DNA of 64,000 nt from Desulfamplus magnetovallimortis (GCF_900170035.1 NZ_LT828556.1:18256-82255), one strand, 5' to 3'; counted from the first letter of the stretch, positions 15,777 to 24,330 are shown. Notes: generated from the letters alone by a model not told the origin. Numbers and translations: made by a program.

Positions 15777-17792
15777 ATGGAACCTCTGTTTCAGCCAATT
15801 CATATCAACAAACTTGTTGTCAAAAACCGTATTTTCATGCCTGCCATGCATCTTGGAATGGCGGAAAATTTTAATGTCACAGACCAGATAATTGATTTTT
15901 ATGCTGAAAGAGCCAAAGGAGGGGCCGGCATGATATCTGTGGGATATGCCACAGTTGATGAACTTTCCGGCAACACCCTAAATATTGGTGCTCACATTGA
16001 TGATCACATTCCTGGATTAAGTCGTCTTGCATCTGCCATAAAGGAAAACGGAGCTGCTTCGTGTGTGCAGATCAACCATGCGGGGCGTTATAACATGTCC
16101 TTTTTCCTCAATGGCGAAAAACCGGTTGCTCCCTCTCCCATTGCATCAAACCTTACCCGCGAAGTTCCAAGGGAGCTTGATATTGATGGAATAAAAAACA
16201 TTATCCAGCGGTTTGCAGATGCTGCCGTAAGGGTAAAAAAAGCTGGCTTTGACGCTGTTGAGATCCTTAGTGGAACAGGTTATCTCATAAGCGAATTTCT
16301 CTCTCCTCTTACCAATAAAAGAGAAGATGAGTATGGTGGAACCTTTGAAAACCGCATAAGGTTTGGCATTGAGGTTATGCAGGCAATAAGGGCTGCTGTC
16401 GGTTATGACTACCCTGTAATTGTAAGGATGAATGGAAATGATTTCATGCCAGATGGTCAGGGGAGAAAGGAGCTTAAAGGTTACGCAAAAGCCCTTGTTG
16501 AACAGGCAGGGGTGGATGCCTTATGCATCAATGTAGGGTGGCATGAAGCAAGGATTCCCCAGATAACATCCTCTGTGCCAAGGGGAGCATTTGCATATCT
16601 TTCCAGGGGAATCAGGGAGGTTGTTGATGTTCCTGTTATTGCAAGTCACAGAATAAATGATCCTGAAGTTGCAAGGCAGCTTATAGGAGATAGTATGTGC
16701 GATATGGTTGCAATGGGCAGAAGTCTTATTGCAGATCCTTTTTTGCCTGTAAAGGCAAAGGAGGGACGGGAGAAGGAAATCATCCACTGCATTGCCTGTG
16801 CCCAGGGCTGCTTTGATAATCTCTTCAAGCTCAAACATGTTGAGTGCCTCTGCAATCCAAGGGCAGGCCATGAAAATAGTCGCAAAATTGTTGAAATATC
16901 TGATGACAATGCATCTAAAAAAGTTATGGTCATAGGTGGTGGAGCAGGTGGTATGAGTGCTGCAACAGCAGTTGCAGACAGGGGATATAACGTCTCACTA
17001 TATGAAAAAGGCAACTGCCTTGGTGGCCAGCTTTTTCTTGCAGCAGCTCCTCCCGGAAGAGGGGAGTTTGCTGAATTTGCAAGAAATCTTGCAACACAGA
17101 CAGAGATCAGAAATGACAGAATTAAAATCCATCTGAACAGCAATGTGGATAGAGCTTTGATTGAGCGGGAAAATCCTGATCATATTATTCTTGCAACCGG
17201 AGCATCACCCATGACACCTCCCATACCAGGAATTGAGATGAGCCATGTTGTTCAAGCGTGGGATGTGCTTATGAACAGGGTTTATACAGGAGACAGGGTG
17301 GTTGTTGTTGGCGGTGGTGCAGTGGGGGTTGAGACAGCTCTTTTTCTTGCAGAAAAAGGAACCCTTTCTGGTGAAGCCCTTAAATTTTTGCTGGTAAACA
17401 GGGCAGAGGATAAACATCTTTTGTATGAGATGGCCACAAAAGGGACAAAGAAGATCACCATTGTGGAGATGCTTGACAAGGTTGGAAAAGAGTTTGGCAA
17501 GAGCACAAGATGGGGTATGCTTCAGGATCTTGGACGTTTTGGCATTGAATCAAGGGTTGGAAGCCGAGCCCTTGAGATCAACAGCGAAGGTATCCGCATA
17601 CAATCTGAAAACGGCGTTGAGACAATTCTTGCCGATACTGTTGTTATTGCCACAGGTTCAAAATCTGAAAACAATCTTGTAGATGATATCAAGGATTTGA
17701 ACATTCCCTTTGATGTTATAGGGGATGCCAAAAACATTGGTATGGCCTTTGATGCTGTTCATCAGGGCTATCTTGCTGCAATGGCGTTGTGA
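15777..17792 (+). CDS. Old-yellow-enzyme family NADH:flavin oxidoreductase (2,4-dienoyl-CoA reductase / 2-enoate reductase-like)
   Basis: The 671-residue protein has the three-part layout of FadH-type iron-sulfur flavoproteins. Residues 1-330 form an FMN-binding TIM barrel (QINHAGRYN, GDSMCDMVAMGRSLIADP). Cysteines C338, C341, C345 and C357 bind a [4Fe-4S] cluster. The C-terminal half holds two dinucleotide folds (VMVIGGGAGGMSAA for FAD and VVVVGGGAVGVETALFL for NAD(P)H). It probably reduces an enoate or enoyl-CoA double bond with NAD(P)H in the cytoplasm. Closeness to acyl-CoA genes makes 2,4-dienoyl-CoA reduction plausible, but other substrates are possible. AAGGAG lies before the ATG. It forms its own transcription unit, with repeats on both sides. 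Confidence 0.9.
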   Translation: MEPLFQPIHINKLVVKNRIFMPAMHLGMAENFNVTDQIIDFYAERAKGGAGMISVGYATVDELSGNTLNIGAHIDDHIPGLSRLASAIKENGAASCVQINHAGRYNMSFFLNGEKPVAPSPIASNLTREVPRELDIDGIKNIIQRFADAAVRVKKAGFDAVEILSGTGYLISEFLSPLTNKREDEYGGTFENRIRFGIEVMQAIRAAVGYDYPVIVRMNGNDFMPDGQGRKELKGYAKALVEQAGVDALCINVGWHEARIPQITSSVPRGAFAYLSRGIREVVDVPVIASHRINDPEVARQLIGDSMCDMVAMGRSLIADPFLPVKAKEGREKEIIHCIACAQGCFDNLFKLKHVECLCNPRAGHENSRKIVEISDDNASKKVMVIGGGAGGMSAATAVADRGYNVSLYEKGNCLGGQLFLAAAPPGRGEFAEFARNLATQTEIRNDRIKIHLNSNVDRALIERENPDHIILATGASPMTPPIPGIEMSHVVQAWDVLMNRVYTGDRVVVVGGGAVGVETALFLAEKGTLSGEALKFLLVNRAEDKHLLYEMATKGTKKITIVEMLDKVGKEFGKSTRWGMLQDLGRFGIESRVGSRALEINSEGIRIQSENGVETILADTVVIATGSKSENNLVDDIKDLNIPFDVIGDAKNIGMAFDAVHQGYLAAMAL

Positions 17793-17807
17793 TAATCCAG
17801 CATTTTC

Positions 17808-17916
17808 ATTTGTCGGTTTACACTTTTTTTGAACCATGATTTTCATGATTAAGGGATTATCTTGATTTTTAATCGTGTTAATCCTTTAATCATGGTTCAG
17901 AATTTTTCGAAAAAGG
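17808..17916 (+). repeat. Hairpin interspersed repeat with GAACCATGATT arms (copy 1)
   Basis: GAACCATGATT...GATTAAGGGATTA pairs with TTAATCCTTTAATCATGGTTC across a short AT-rich loop, giving a long imperfect hairpin. It starts TTTGTCGGTTTACACTTTT. A near-identical copy lies at 47333-47448. Short tips of the same element (TTTGCCGGTTTATACTTT and similar) occur at 17967, 34228, 37600 and, inverted, near 37757 and 61941. Confidence 0.85.
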
Positions 17917-18050
17917 AATATATTGACGACAGACTAATAATACATTAACAATAAACAATATCCTTCATTTGCCGGTTTATACTTTCAGGAACAACATTCC
18001 CGTTTTTGGGGAATATTACTACTCTTGAGAATCTTACAGAGAGGGAGAGC

Positions 18051-20912
18051 ATGACTGAAAAAAATAAAACCATGATCCTCACAGTTTGCCCCAGTTGCCA
18101 GAAAAAATACAAGGTTCTCGCTGCCCTTATTGGTAAAAAACTCACCTGCAAGTCATGTTCAGATGTTTTTGAAATAAAATCAAGAAAAAGCTCTCCCCAG
18201 ATTCCTGATATCTGCAGGGTTGCAATGTTTGAGAAAATGGTAACAAAGGAGCAGGTAGAATATGCAATGTGCTCCTTTCAACTGCTTGGCAAGGCTGGTT
18301 CATCAATTTCTTTTGATGATTTTTTTGTTATGTGTGGCCTTGTTTCCGATGAACAGATGGGAATCTTGAATGAGAGGATTGAATCACTGAAAGTTCGCCA
18401 GCTTGATAACCGTTTTTGTACCATTGCCATAAAAAATCGATTTATTACACAGGAAGAAGCGGATGATGCCCTTGAAAAACAGGCAAGACAGTTCAAGGAT
18501 CACCAGACAATGGAACTTATCGGAGATATACTCGTCAATGACGGTGCAATGACCCAGGAACAGCAGGAGAGGGTACTTGCAAGTCAAAAACGCATGTCCG
18601 CTGTTTTTGTTTCACAGGACGAATCCCAAGACGAATCCCGAGATGAATCCCAAGACGAATCCCAGGATGAATCACCAGATTCAGCTCCGGCAGTAGATTG
18701 TGAAGGAAACACCAATTTTGACTCATCATGTTATCCTGAGCCATCATCTCCATCAAATCCACCATCTTCTCCTGAGCCATCATCTCCACCAAAGCCGCCA
18801 TCTTCTCCTGAGTCATCATCTCCATCAAAGCCGCCATCTTCACCTGAGTCATCATCTCCATCCAAGCCGCCATCTTCACCTGAGTCATCATCTCCATCCA
18901 AGCCGCCATCTTCACCTGAGCCATCACCTCCATCCAAGCCGCCATCTTCACCTGAGCCATCACCTCCATCCAAGCCGCCATCTTCACCTGAGTCATCATC
19001 TCCATCCAAGCCACCATCTGCTCCAGTTCCACCATCTCCTTCTGAGCCACCATTTTCTTCAGCATCCAAAGAGAATAAGGATTGTGACAAATCAAGGTTT
19101 GACAACACCGGAGATAGCGGGAAAATATTGCCAGCATTCAGGATTCAGGTTGCAGGTGACGGGTTAAAAGCTCTACTCCAGATTAACAGGATTACAGATA
19201 AGATAGTTACGCTTGATATGGTAAGGTCTGAAATGAATGCTGCTAAAATTGCGTATGGAGTGGTTGATGATGGTGTTATTGAATTGTTTTTACGAAAAGT
19301 ATCAAAAAAAATACTGTTAAATAAAAGAGCCGCATTAAATAGTGAGCATCCAAAGGATAATGGTGCTTCCAAAAATGACGATGCAGGGATAAAAAAAGAG
19401 GAAGATCCATTTTTTGAACTTGTAATAGCAAGGGGCCTTCCTGCTAAATCCGGAAAAGATGCTGTTGTAGATTATTTTTTTGATACAGATTATCTGAAAA
19501 TTGGCGCAAAAAAGAAGGATGGCAGTATTGATTTCATGGACAGGGGGGAGATACCTTTTGTGTCAGCAGGAGATTTGCTTGCGGAAAAAACACCTGTTGA
19601 GTGGCCAACCCAGGGGGTGGATGTCCATGGATTGCCCATTGAAGCCCAGGCCGTTTCGGATATTCCTATAAGATGCGGTAAGGGCGCTGCATTTTCCGAG
19701 GATAAACTTAAGGTTGTGGCAAAGGCAGCAGGAGAACCAAGAGTTACCTACGATGGTATGATTTCGGTTCTGATGGAGCACAAAATTGCAGGTAATATCG
19801 GCTTGAAGACCGGTCATGTTGACTTTGAGGGCAATATAATCGTAAGTGATACAGTTAGAAGCGGTTTTCGTGTTAAGTGTGCTACATTGAAAGCTGCAAC
19901 CATTGAGTCCGCTGATATTGAAACCACAGGAGATGTTCTTGTAACAGGAGGTATAACAGGGGCAACTATTCGTTCCCAGGGGCGTGTTGTAGCAAAATAT
20001 ATCATAAAATCAGATATCTCTGCATATGGTGATGTTGTTGCTGAAAAGGAGATTCTTGACTCTACCATCCAGACCAGTGGTTCTTGTATCACAAAAAACG
20101 GAAGCATGATATCTTCTGAAATTGCATCCAAACAGGGTATTGAATCAAGAGAAATTGGTACTGAAACATCTTCACCATGCATTTTGCGTGTTGGAGGAGA
20201 TGATCATCTTGAGAAGGAACTGGCATCTATAAGGGATGAGACAGAGGCATGCAGGGAACGCATGGAAGAGAGTGTAAAAAATGCCAATCAGTTAAAAAAA
20301 GAGAATCGTGAGCTGGCCGAGAAAATTGTTGCCTTTGCCCATGTTCAGGACAGAGGACAGCTTGAAATATCTGAACTTAAACGAAAGCTTGATCTCTTGG
20401 CATTTTCAGGGCAGACAGCTAAGGGAAAAGAGAGTCTTGATAAACGTAACATATTAAATTCAATGGATGCTGTTTCTGAAAATATGAAATCTGCTGAGAA
20501 TGTAGAAGCTGATAATGCCAAGCATGGAAGTGCAGAGTCCCAGATTGTTTATGAAATTCAAAAATTAAATGAAAAAATCCAAAAAGCCAGTCATGATCTG
20601 GAAATATTGTTTAAAAGAGAAGAAGCAATTCAGGAAGAGCTTGAAGCTGCCGATAGAAGTTATAATGATGCTAAAGAGAACATTGAGGTTTTGAAATACA
20701 AAAAAAAGATGATCTTAAAAACATTCAGAAAAAATAAAGGTGCTGCAATTATCAAAGCTCGAAAGGCAATATTGCCCGGAACCGTAATAACAGGGAATCA
20801 TACCAGAAAGGTTGTGGAGAGCAGACTTGGAGGCGTTGTTCTTAAGGAGACAAGGCTCCCCCAAAAGGATGGAGAGCCTGAGGAGTGGGAGTTCTCTGTG
20901 CATAAAAAATGA
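18051..20912 (+). CDS. FapA (DUF342) family protein with N-terminal zinc finger and proline-rich repeat linker
   Basis: The protein, about 953 residues, starts with an MJ0042-type zinc finger (CPSCQKKY...CKSC). A helical region follows, then an acidic DES(Q/R) repeat and a long PSSPESSSPSKP tandem repeat (about residues 228-337). The conserved FapA/DUF342 core runs from about residue 455 to 720, including GVDVHGLPI, GNIGLKTGHVDFEGNIIVSD and GDVLVTGGITGATI. These suggest a stacked beta-helix like that of bactofilin or polymer-forming proteins. The C-terminus is a coiled coil (about 720-880) with a short beta tail. FapA proteins are linked to flagellar placement or assembly. A GGGAGA site supports the ATG at 18051; an earlier start at 18006 is possible. 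A riboswitch-led flagellar-type gene follows downstream. Confidence 0.85.
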   Translation: MTEKNKTMILTVCPSCQKKYKVLAALIGKKLTCKSCSDVFEIKSRKSSPQIPDICRVAMFEKMVTKEQVEYAMCSFQLLGKAGSSISFDDFFVMCGLVSDEQMGILNERIESLKVRQLDNRFCTIAIKNRFITQEEADDALEKQARQFKDHQTMELIGDILVNDGAMTQEQQERVLASQKRMSAVFVSQDESQDESRDESQDESQDESPDSAPAVDCEGNTNFDSSCYPEPSSPSNPPSSPEPSSPPKPPSSPESSSPSKPPSSPESSSPSKPPSSPESSSPSKPPSSPEPSPPSKPPSSPEPSPPSKPPSSPESSSPSKPPSAPVPPSPSEPPFSSASKENKDCDKSRFDNTGDSGKILPAFRIQVAGDGLKALLQINRITDKIVTLDMVRSEMNAAKIAYGVVDDGVIELFLRKVSKKILLNKRAALNSEHPKDNGASKNDDAGIKKEEDPFFELVIARGLPAKSGKDAVVDYFFDTDYLKIGAKKKDGSIDFMDRGEIPFVSAGDLLAEKTPVEWPTQGVDVHGLPIEAQAVSDIPIRCGKGAAFSEDKLKVVAKAAGEPRVTYDGMISVLMEHKIAGNIGLKTGHVDFEGNIIVSDTVRSGFRVKCATLKAATIESADIETTGDVLVTGGITGATIRSQGRVVAKYIIKSDISAYGDVVAEKEILDSTIQTSGSCITKNGSMISSEIASKQGIESREIGTETSSPCILRVGGDDHLEKELASIRDETEACRERMEESVKNANQLKKENRELAEKIVAFAHVQDRGQLEISELKRKLDLLAFSGQTAKGKESLDKRNILNSMDAVSENMKSAENVEADNAKHGSAESQIVYEIQKLNEKIQKASHDLEILFKREEAIQEELEAADRSYNDAKENIEVLKYKKKMILKTFRKNKGAAIIKARKAILPGTVITGNHTRKVVESRLGGVVLKETRLPQKDGEPEEWEFSVHKK
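18616..19060 (+). repeat. In-frame tandem repeats inside the FapA-like gene
   Basis: Two minisatellites lie in tandem. At 18616-18670 a 12-bp unit (GACGAATCCCAA) repeats about four times and encodes DESQ. At 18733-19060 a 36-bp unit encoding PSSPESSSPSKP repeats about nine times. All units are multiples of three, so copy-number change keeps the frame. Confidence 0.9.
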
Positions 20913-21150
20913 TATATTTTAGACAAGATTGGCAAGGGTTGAAAATATTACTGTGACTATAGTATTCCAGATAATTAAATTGGCAAGCACAATGTAGGGG
21001 CAACCCCATGTGGTTACCCTTCAAGGTTAAGATTAAGAAATATTTTTCTGGAAGCCTATACTTTGAGTATTTAGGTTGACATAATTATTTATTACCATTA
21101 AATTTACAAAAGGCGGCATCATTCATATCAAGCTAAACTATATCAAGCTA

Positions 21151-21216
21151 AACTGGACATGGCTGAGATGCAGTCATCTCCAAGGATGGAAATTTCTATC
21201 CCTTTCCACGGTAAAT
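21151..21216 (+). repeat. Interspersed repeat, ACATGGCTG...CACGGTAAA family
   Basis: The block begins TGGACATGGCTGAGATGCAG and ends CCTTTCCACGGTAAATGA. Related copies lie at 24331-24418, 37791-37855 and 38871-38935. A short direct repeat TATCAAGCTAAACT precedes it. The stretch 20913-21150 shows nothing else I can name. Confidence 0.65.
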
Positions 21217-21219
21217 GAA

Positions 21220-21315
21220 ACAGATGCCATAAAGGCAAACTCTTCGAAAGGAGAGGACGCAAAGCTTCCGGCCTGACCCATATATGTAAGTAGCGATACA
21301 AGTTAGAATGTTATA
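21220..21315 (+). promoter_or_regulatory. Cyclic-di-GMP-I (GEMM-I) riboswitch aptamer
   Basis: The core at 21234-21278 matches the GEMM-I consensus closely. AGGCAAACTC leads into a hairpin with the GAAA tetraloop (CTCTTCGAAAGGAGAG), then the invariant GACGCAAAGC, CTTCCGGCC and TGACC. The second hairpin carries the tetraloop-receptor-like GTAAGTAGCGATAC (about 21286-21299). This class senses cyclic di-GMP. The next gene on the same strand, 284 bases downstream, encodes a flagellar rod-like protein, a typical target. A possible expression-platform hairpin lies at 21480-21532. Confidence 0.88.
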
Positions 21316-21353
21316 TTTTTTTAAGTTTTAACTAATTGTTTCTTTGTATCTAC

Positions 21354-21442
21354 TGTTCTTTCAAAGTTTGATTGTCGGATAGAAAATGCCTTGAACCTTT
21401 GAAAGGTCTTAAAAGTCACCCGACAGTTTAAACTTGAAGAAG
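21354..21442 (+). repeat. 89-bp palindromic interspersed repeat (copy 2)
   Basis: Same orientation as 15535-15623, beginning TGTTCTTTCAAAGTTTGATT and ending AAACTTGAAGAAG. It lies between the riboswitch aptamer and the gene it should control, so it would be part of the leader RNA. Confidence 0.88.
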
Positions 21443-21479
21443 AACTACTTACATATGAATATGAAAAGGTAGCGGGGTT

Positions 21480-21532
21480 GCTGATAAAAAATATTTGAGA
21501 GTGACTTTTTTCGTCTTGATTTATCAGCTTTT
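21480..21532 (+). terminator. Possible leader terminator between riboswitch and rod-like gene
   Basis: GCTGATAAA (21480-21488) pairs perfectly with TTTATCAGC (21520-21528), followed by TTTTAAAC. The enclosed loop is long (31 bases) and the T tract short, so the assignment is tentative. Its place in the leader makes it a candidate expression platform. Confidence 0.4.
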
Positions 21533-21583
21533 AAACATTAATTGGCTTTTTAATTGCCACAAGACAGCTAAAGGGAGGGTGTT

Positions 21584-21928
21584 ATGGTATCTTCAATAAA
21601 TAACAGTGCCCAGGCTATCCAGGCCTTTGGTACAGGTATGGCTGTCACTGCAAACAATGTTGCCAATGTGGAATCAGATGATTTTAAAAGCAGCAGGGCA
21701 GTGATGAATGAAGGCGATAATGGCAGTGTCAGGGTTACTTTGAGCCAGGACGCATCTCAGGGACCTCTTGTTACAGGTAGTGATGGCATGACAAAGGAGC
21801 TTTCCAACACCGATCTTGCCAAAGAATTTACCGGAATGATTAATTTTCAGTCCGGTTATGATGCAAATATCAAGGCTGTTCAGGCAGCGGATGACATGAA
21901 AGGCACAGTGATAAATATGATTGCCTGA
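21584..21928 (+). CDS. Short flagellar basal-body rod-like protein (FlgC/FlgB-type)
   Basis: The 114-residue protein joins a rod-protein N-terminal signature (SAQAIQAFGTGMAVTANNVANVESDDFKSS, comparable to the NNIAN...TPGFK motif) to a C-terminal rod/hook helix (DLAKEFTGMINFQSGYDANIKAVQAADDM). FlgC is normally about 140 residues, so the middle is shortened. Rod proteins are exported by the flagellar type III apparatus and build the drive shaft through the periplasm. No other flagellar structural genes surround it, though a FapA-like gene lies upstream. GGGAGGGTG before the ATG supports the start. The leader contains a cyclic-di-GMP riboswitch, so expression is probably tied to the motile/sessile decision. 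The exact role of such a mini-rod protein is unknown. Confidence 0.82.
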   Translation: MVSSINNSAQAIQAFGTGMAVTANNVANVESDDFKSSRAVMNEGDNGSVRVTLSQDASQGPLVTGSDGMTKELSNTDLAKEFTGMINFQSGYDANIKAVQAADDMKGTVINMIA

Positions 21929-22050
21929 GATTGTGGCGGTCATCAGCCATGTACGTTATTAAAAATCAATACCAAGGGGTATATTGGAGACTTTGCAGCT
22001 TGCTGCTTTTTCCTGACCTGTTTTTCTAACACACTGAAATCAAGATTATA

Positions 22051-22102
22051 AAAGGGTAATTTGATGGCTCTTTAACGAGCTGTTAAATTACCCCTTTTTT
22101 TT
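22051..22102 (+). terminator. Terminator after the rod-like gene
   Basis: AAAGGGTAATTT (22051-22062) pairs with AAATTACCCCTTT (from 22085). An inner GGCTC/GAGCT stem extends the hairpin, and eight T residues follow on the plus strand. Confidence 0.8.
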
Positions 22103-22134
22103 GGGTGAGGAGCTCATGCTTCATTGCCGGATTT

Positions 22135-22311
22135 ACTCAAAGTCGTGATCCATGATCTTGTAAGCCTTGTCAACACTGTCTGAATAAGGATTCCCAAGAT
22201 TAACAAAGATAAGTCAGGATTATCTATCCTGAACATCCTATCCATTATGGTTATCCTGATTCAGACAAATGCAATAACTTCTGAAAAAGCAATAAGATGT
22301 CGATTTTGAGG
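22135..22311 (-). repeat. TCTGAATCAGGATAG composite repeat, reverse copy
   Basis: The segment is a reverse-oriented relative of 45179-45354. It contains ATGATCTTGTAAGCCTTGTC, ATCCTGATTCAGACAA and GATGTCGATTTTGAG, and its left terminal repeat is degenerate (ACTCAAAGTCG). One frame would encode the peptide seen at the C-terminus of the GT-C-like protein. Confidence 0.78.
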
Positions 22312-22330
22312 ATTTAGCTCTTCTTCGTAT

Positions 22331-22417
22331 TTTATATGAAAGTCTCGGTAACATCCTGTTTTTAAAACGACTTTCATCTCTTCGATTGTGGCGAGAATCG
22401 CCATGTTGGTTATATAA
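22331..22417 (-). repeat. ATGAAAGTC-type palindromic repeat, reverse copy
   Basis: Its reverse complement contains CGCCACAATCGAAGAGATGA, AAGTCGTTTTAAAAACAG and GAGACTTTCATATAAA. It matches the first unit at 2441-2526. Confidence 0.78.
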
Positions 22418-22465
22418 AACTTCCGGCATATTTCATATCCCTATAAAATACTTTACATGTTTTTT

Positions 22466-22502
22466 AGAGAATGGTGTCAGCTACAAGAGAGAATGGTGTC
22501 AG
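22466..22502 (+). repeat. 15-bp direct repeat AGAGAATGGTGTCAG
   Basis: Two exact copies (22466-22480 and 22488-22502) are 22 bases apart centre to centre, two helical turns, upstream of the BCCT promoter. Such spacing would suit binding by a regulator, but none is identified. Confidence 0.5.
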
Positions 22503-22617
22503 GGAAAACCACTTATGACACTTGAGTTCTTTTTAAATAAAAAATAAAAAATGACCACTTGGAATAATGAAAATAGAAAAAAACATTGGATAATTATTGA
22601 TAATCATCAAAAATGCC

Positions 22618-22646
22618 TTGACAATTTGATGCCTTTGCATTAATAA
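22618..22646 (+). promoter_or_regulatory. Candidate sigma-70 promoter of the BCCT transporter gene
   Basis: A perfect TTGACA (22618-22623) is followed after 17 bases by a weak TAATAA. The spacing is ideal but the -10 match is only partial. The gene starts about 80 bases downstream. Confidence 0.45.
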
Positions 22647-22727
22647 GCGCACAGGGGTGTTACTGTTTAGAGAAACTTTCCTGCGCCAGGGAAACAACCG
22701 TTAATTCCAAATTTTCAGGAGTATCAA

Positions 22728-24242
22728 ATGAAGGAAAATGCAAGTTCCATTGATAAGGGAGTAACCATTGCTTCCGTTCTCTGTTGTGCCGTTTTTATCG
22801 TGGCCACATTGATTTCACCAGATGCTGTCAAAGGGCTGTTTGACAAACTTTTTAAATTTTTTATCGACAACTTCGGGTGGTCATATCTGCTGGTTGTGGC
22901 ATCTTTTGTGGTGTTCTGTTTTGGTATTGCATTCAGCAAATTTGGCTCTGTAAAGCTGGGAAAAGACGAGGATGAGCCTGAGTTCTCTCTTCCTGCATGG
23001 TTTTCAATGTTATTTGCTGCCGGTATGGGCATAGGTCTTGTGTTCTGGGGGGTTGCCGAGCCTGTTTACCACTTTGCAGGTCCTCCTTTTGCTGAAGCTA
23101 AAACAGCACAGGCAGGAGCTGATGCCATGAGAACAACCTTTTTCCACTGGGGTCTTCATCCGTGGGCATGTTATGCTGTTGTTGCCATGCTGCTTGCATA
23201 CTCTCATTTTCGTAAGGGAAATCCATGTCAGTTGAGTTGGATACTTGAGCCCCTTATCGGGAAGGAAAGAGTGAAGGGACTAATGGGAAGATCCATTGAT
23301 ACACTGGCTATTGTTGTAACGCTTTTTGGAGTTGCAACATCCCTCGGGCTTGGTGCAATGCAGGTTTGTACAGGATTGAGCAAGCTTTTTGGCATACCTA
23401 ATACAGTGACTGTTTCCATTTTAGTTATTGTTGTGGTGACGGTTCTGTATATTATTTCTGCGGTAAGTGGTGTTGACAAAGGGATAAAGCTTTTAAGTAA
23501 TACCAACATGATTATGGCTTTTGGCCTTCTGGTTCTCATGCTGTTTAACGGCCCGACAGTTTATATATTGAAGTTCCTGATCGAATCCCTTGGAAATTAT
23601 GCCCAGAACATTATCTGGCTAAGTTTTTTCATGGATACAACAGGCGGAGTTGCCAAGCATGCAGGTTATGAGTGGATAGGTGCCTGGACTGTATTTTACT
23701 GGGCATGGTGGCTGACATGGGCTCCTTTTGTTGGCGCATTTATCGCCAGAATTTCCAAAGGACGCACCATAAAAGAATTTGTCATGGGAGCACTTCTTGC
23801 ACCAACACTTTTGTGTGCTATATGGTTCAGTATCATGGGAGGAACAGCTATCCATATGGAGCTTGCCGATCCGTCAGTGGGTATTGCCGATGCAACATTC
23901 AAAGATGTTACAACTGCTATTTTTGTGATGTTTGACCATTTTCCAATGGGTTTCTTTCTCTCTCTCATGTCAATGATAATTGTTTGTATCTTTTTTATCA
24001 CATCTGCTGATTCTGCGACCTATGTTGTTGGTGTTATGAGTTCCGGCGGTGATCTCAATCCTAAAAACAGCCTTAAAATATTCTGGGGCCTTCTGTGCAG
24101 CACAATTGCAGCCATGCTTCTTCTCACCGGAGGTTTGAAAGCCATCCAGACAGTCTCTTTTGTGGTGTCATTTCCTTTCATGATTCTTATGGTGTTCATG
24201 ATTGTTGCTTTTCTACGCTCTCTGGCTTCAGAAAGGGTGTAG
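22728..24242 (+). CDS. BCCT family betaine/carnitine/choline transporter
   Basis: The 504-residue integral membrane protein has about 12 hydrophobic segments and the BCCT signatures AGMGIGLVFWGVAEPVYHF (near residue 105) and WTVFYWAWWLTWAPFVGAFIARIS (near residue 325). The GRTIKEFV loop follows the latter. The family imports quaternary ammonium compounds such as glycine betaine, usually with sodium or protons, and often for osmoprotection. Here it could also supply a methylated amine for metabolism. The C-terminus is short, without the long osmosensing tail of BetP. CAGGAG before the ATG is a good ribosome site. It appears monocistronic, ending in a repeat and then a strong terminator at 24437-24493. 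Confidence 0.93.
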   Translation: MKENASSIDKGVTIASVLCCAVFIVATLISPDAVKGLFDKLFKFFIDNFGWSYLLVVASFVVFCFGIAFSKFGSVKLGKDEDEPEFSLPAWFSMLFAAGMGIGLVFWGVAEPVYHFAGPPFAEAKTAQAGADAMRTTFFHWGLHPWACYAVVAMLLAYSHFRKGNPCQLSWILEPLIGKERVKGLMGRSIDTLAIVVTLFGVATSLGLGAMQVCTGLSKLFGIPNTVTVSILVIVVVTVLYIISAVSGVDKGIKLLSNTNMIMAFGLLVLMLFNGPTVYILKFLIESLGNYAQNIIWLSFFMDTTGGVAKHAGYEWIGAWTVFYWAWWLTWAPFVGAFIARISKGRTIKEFVMGALLAPTLLCAIWFSIMGGTAIHMELADPSVGIADATFKDVTTAIFVMFDHFPMGFFLSLMSMIIVCIFFITSADSATYVVGVMSSGGDLNPKNSLKIFWGLLCSTIAAMLLLTGGLKAIQTVSFVVSFPFMILMVFMIVAFLRSLASERV

Positions 24243-24314
24243 TGCACTGTCAACACTTAATTTTAGGGTTATCTGCAACGTAGAGACAAGGCATGCCTTG
24301 TCTCTACAATTAAC
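24243..24314 (-). repeat. Palindromic repeat with a perfect 28-bp core (copy 2, inverted)
   Basis: The first base follows the BCCT stop codon directly. The palindromic core at 24280-24307 is identical to that at 8292-8319, and the AGGGTTATCTGCAACG flank is the reverse complement of copy 1. Confidence 0.85.
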
Positions 24315-24330
24315 CGACCCCTAAAAGCAA

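Noticed and set aside
18700-19167. Histidine-rich frame and two acidic or methionine-rich frames around the proline repeat
   Set aside because: They are alternative readings of the 36-bp tandem repeat in the FapA-like gene; a low-complexity repeat keeps all frames open.
22238-22429. 63-residue minus-strand frame
   Set aside because: It is composed of two adjacent interspersed repeats; the similarity to the GT-C-like C-terminus comes from the shared repeat, not from a gene family.
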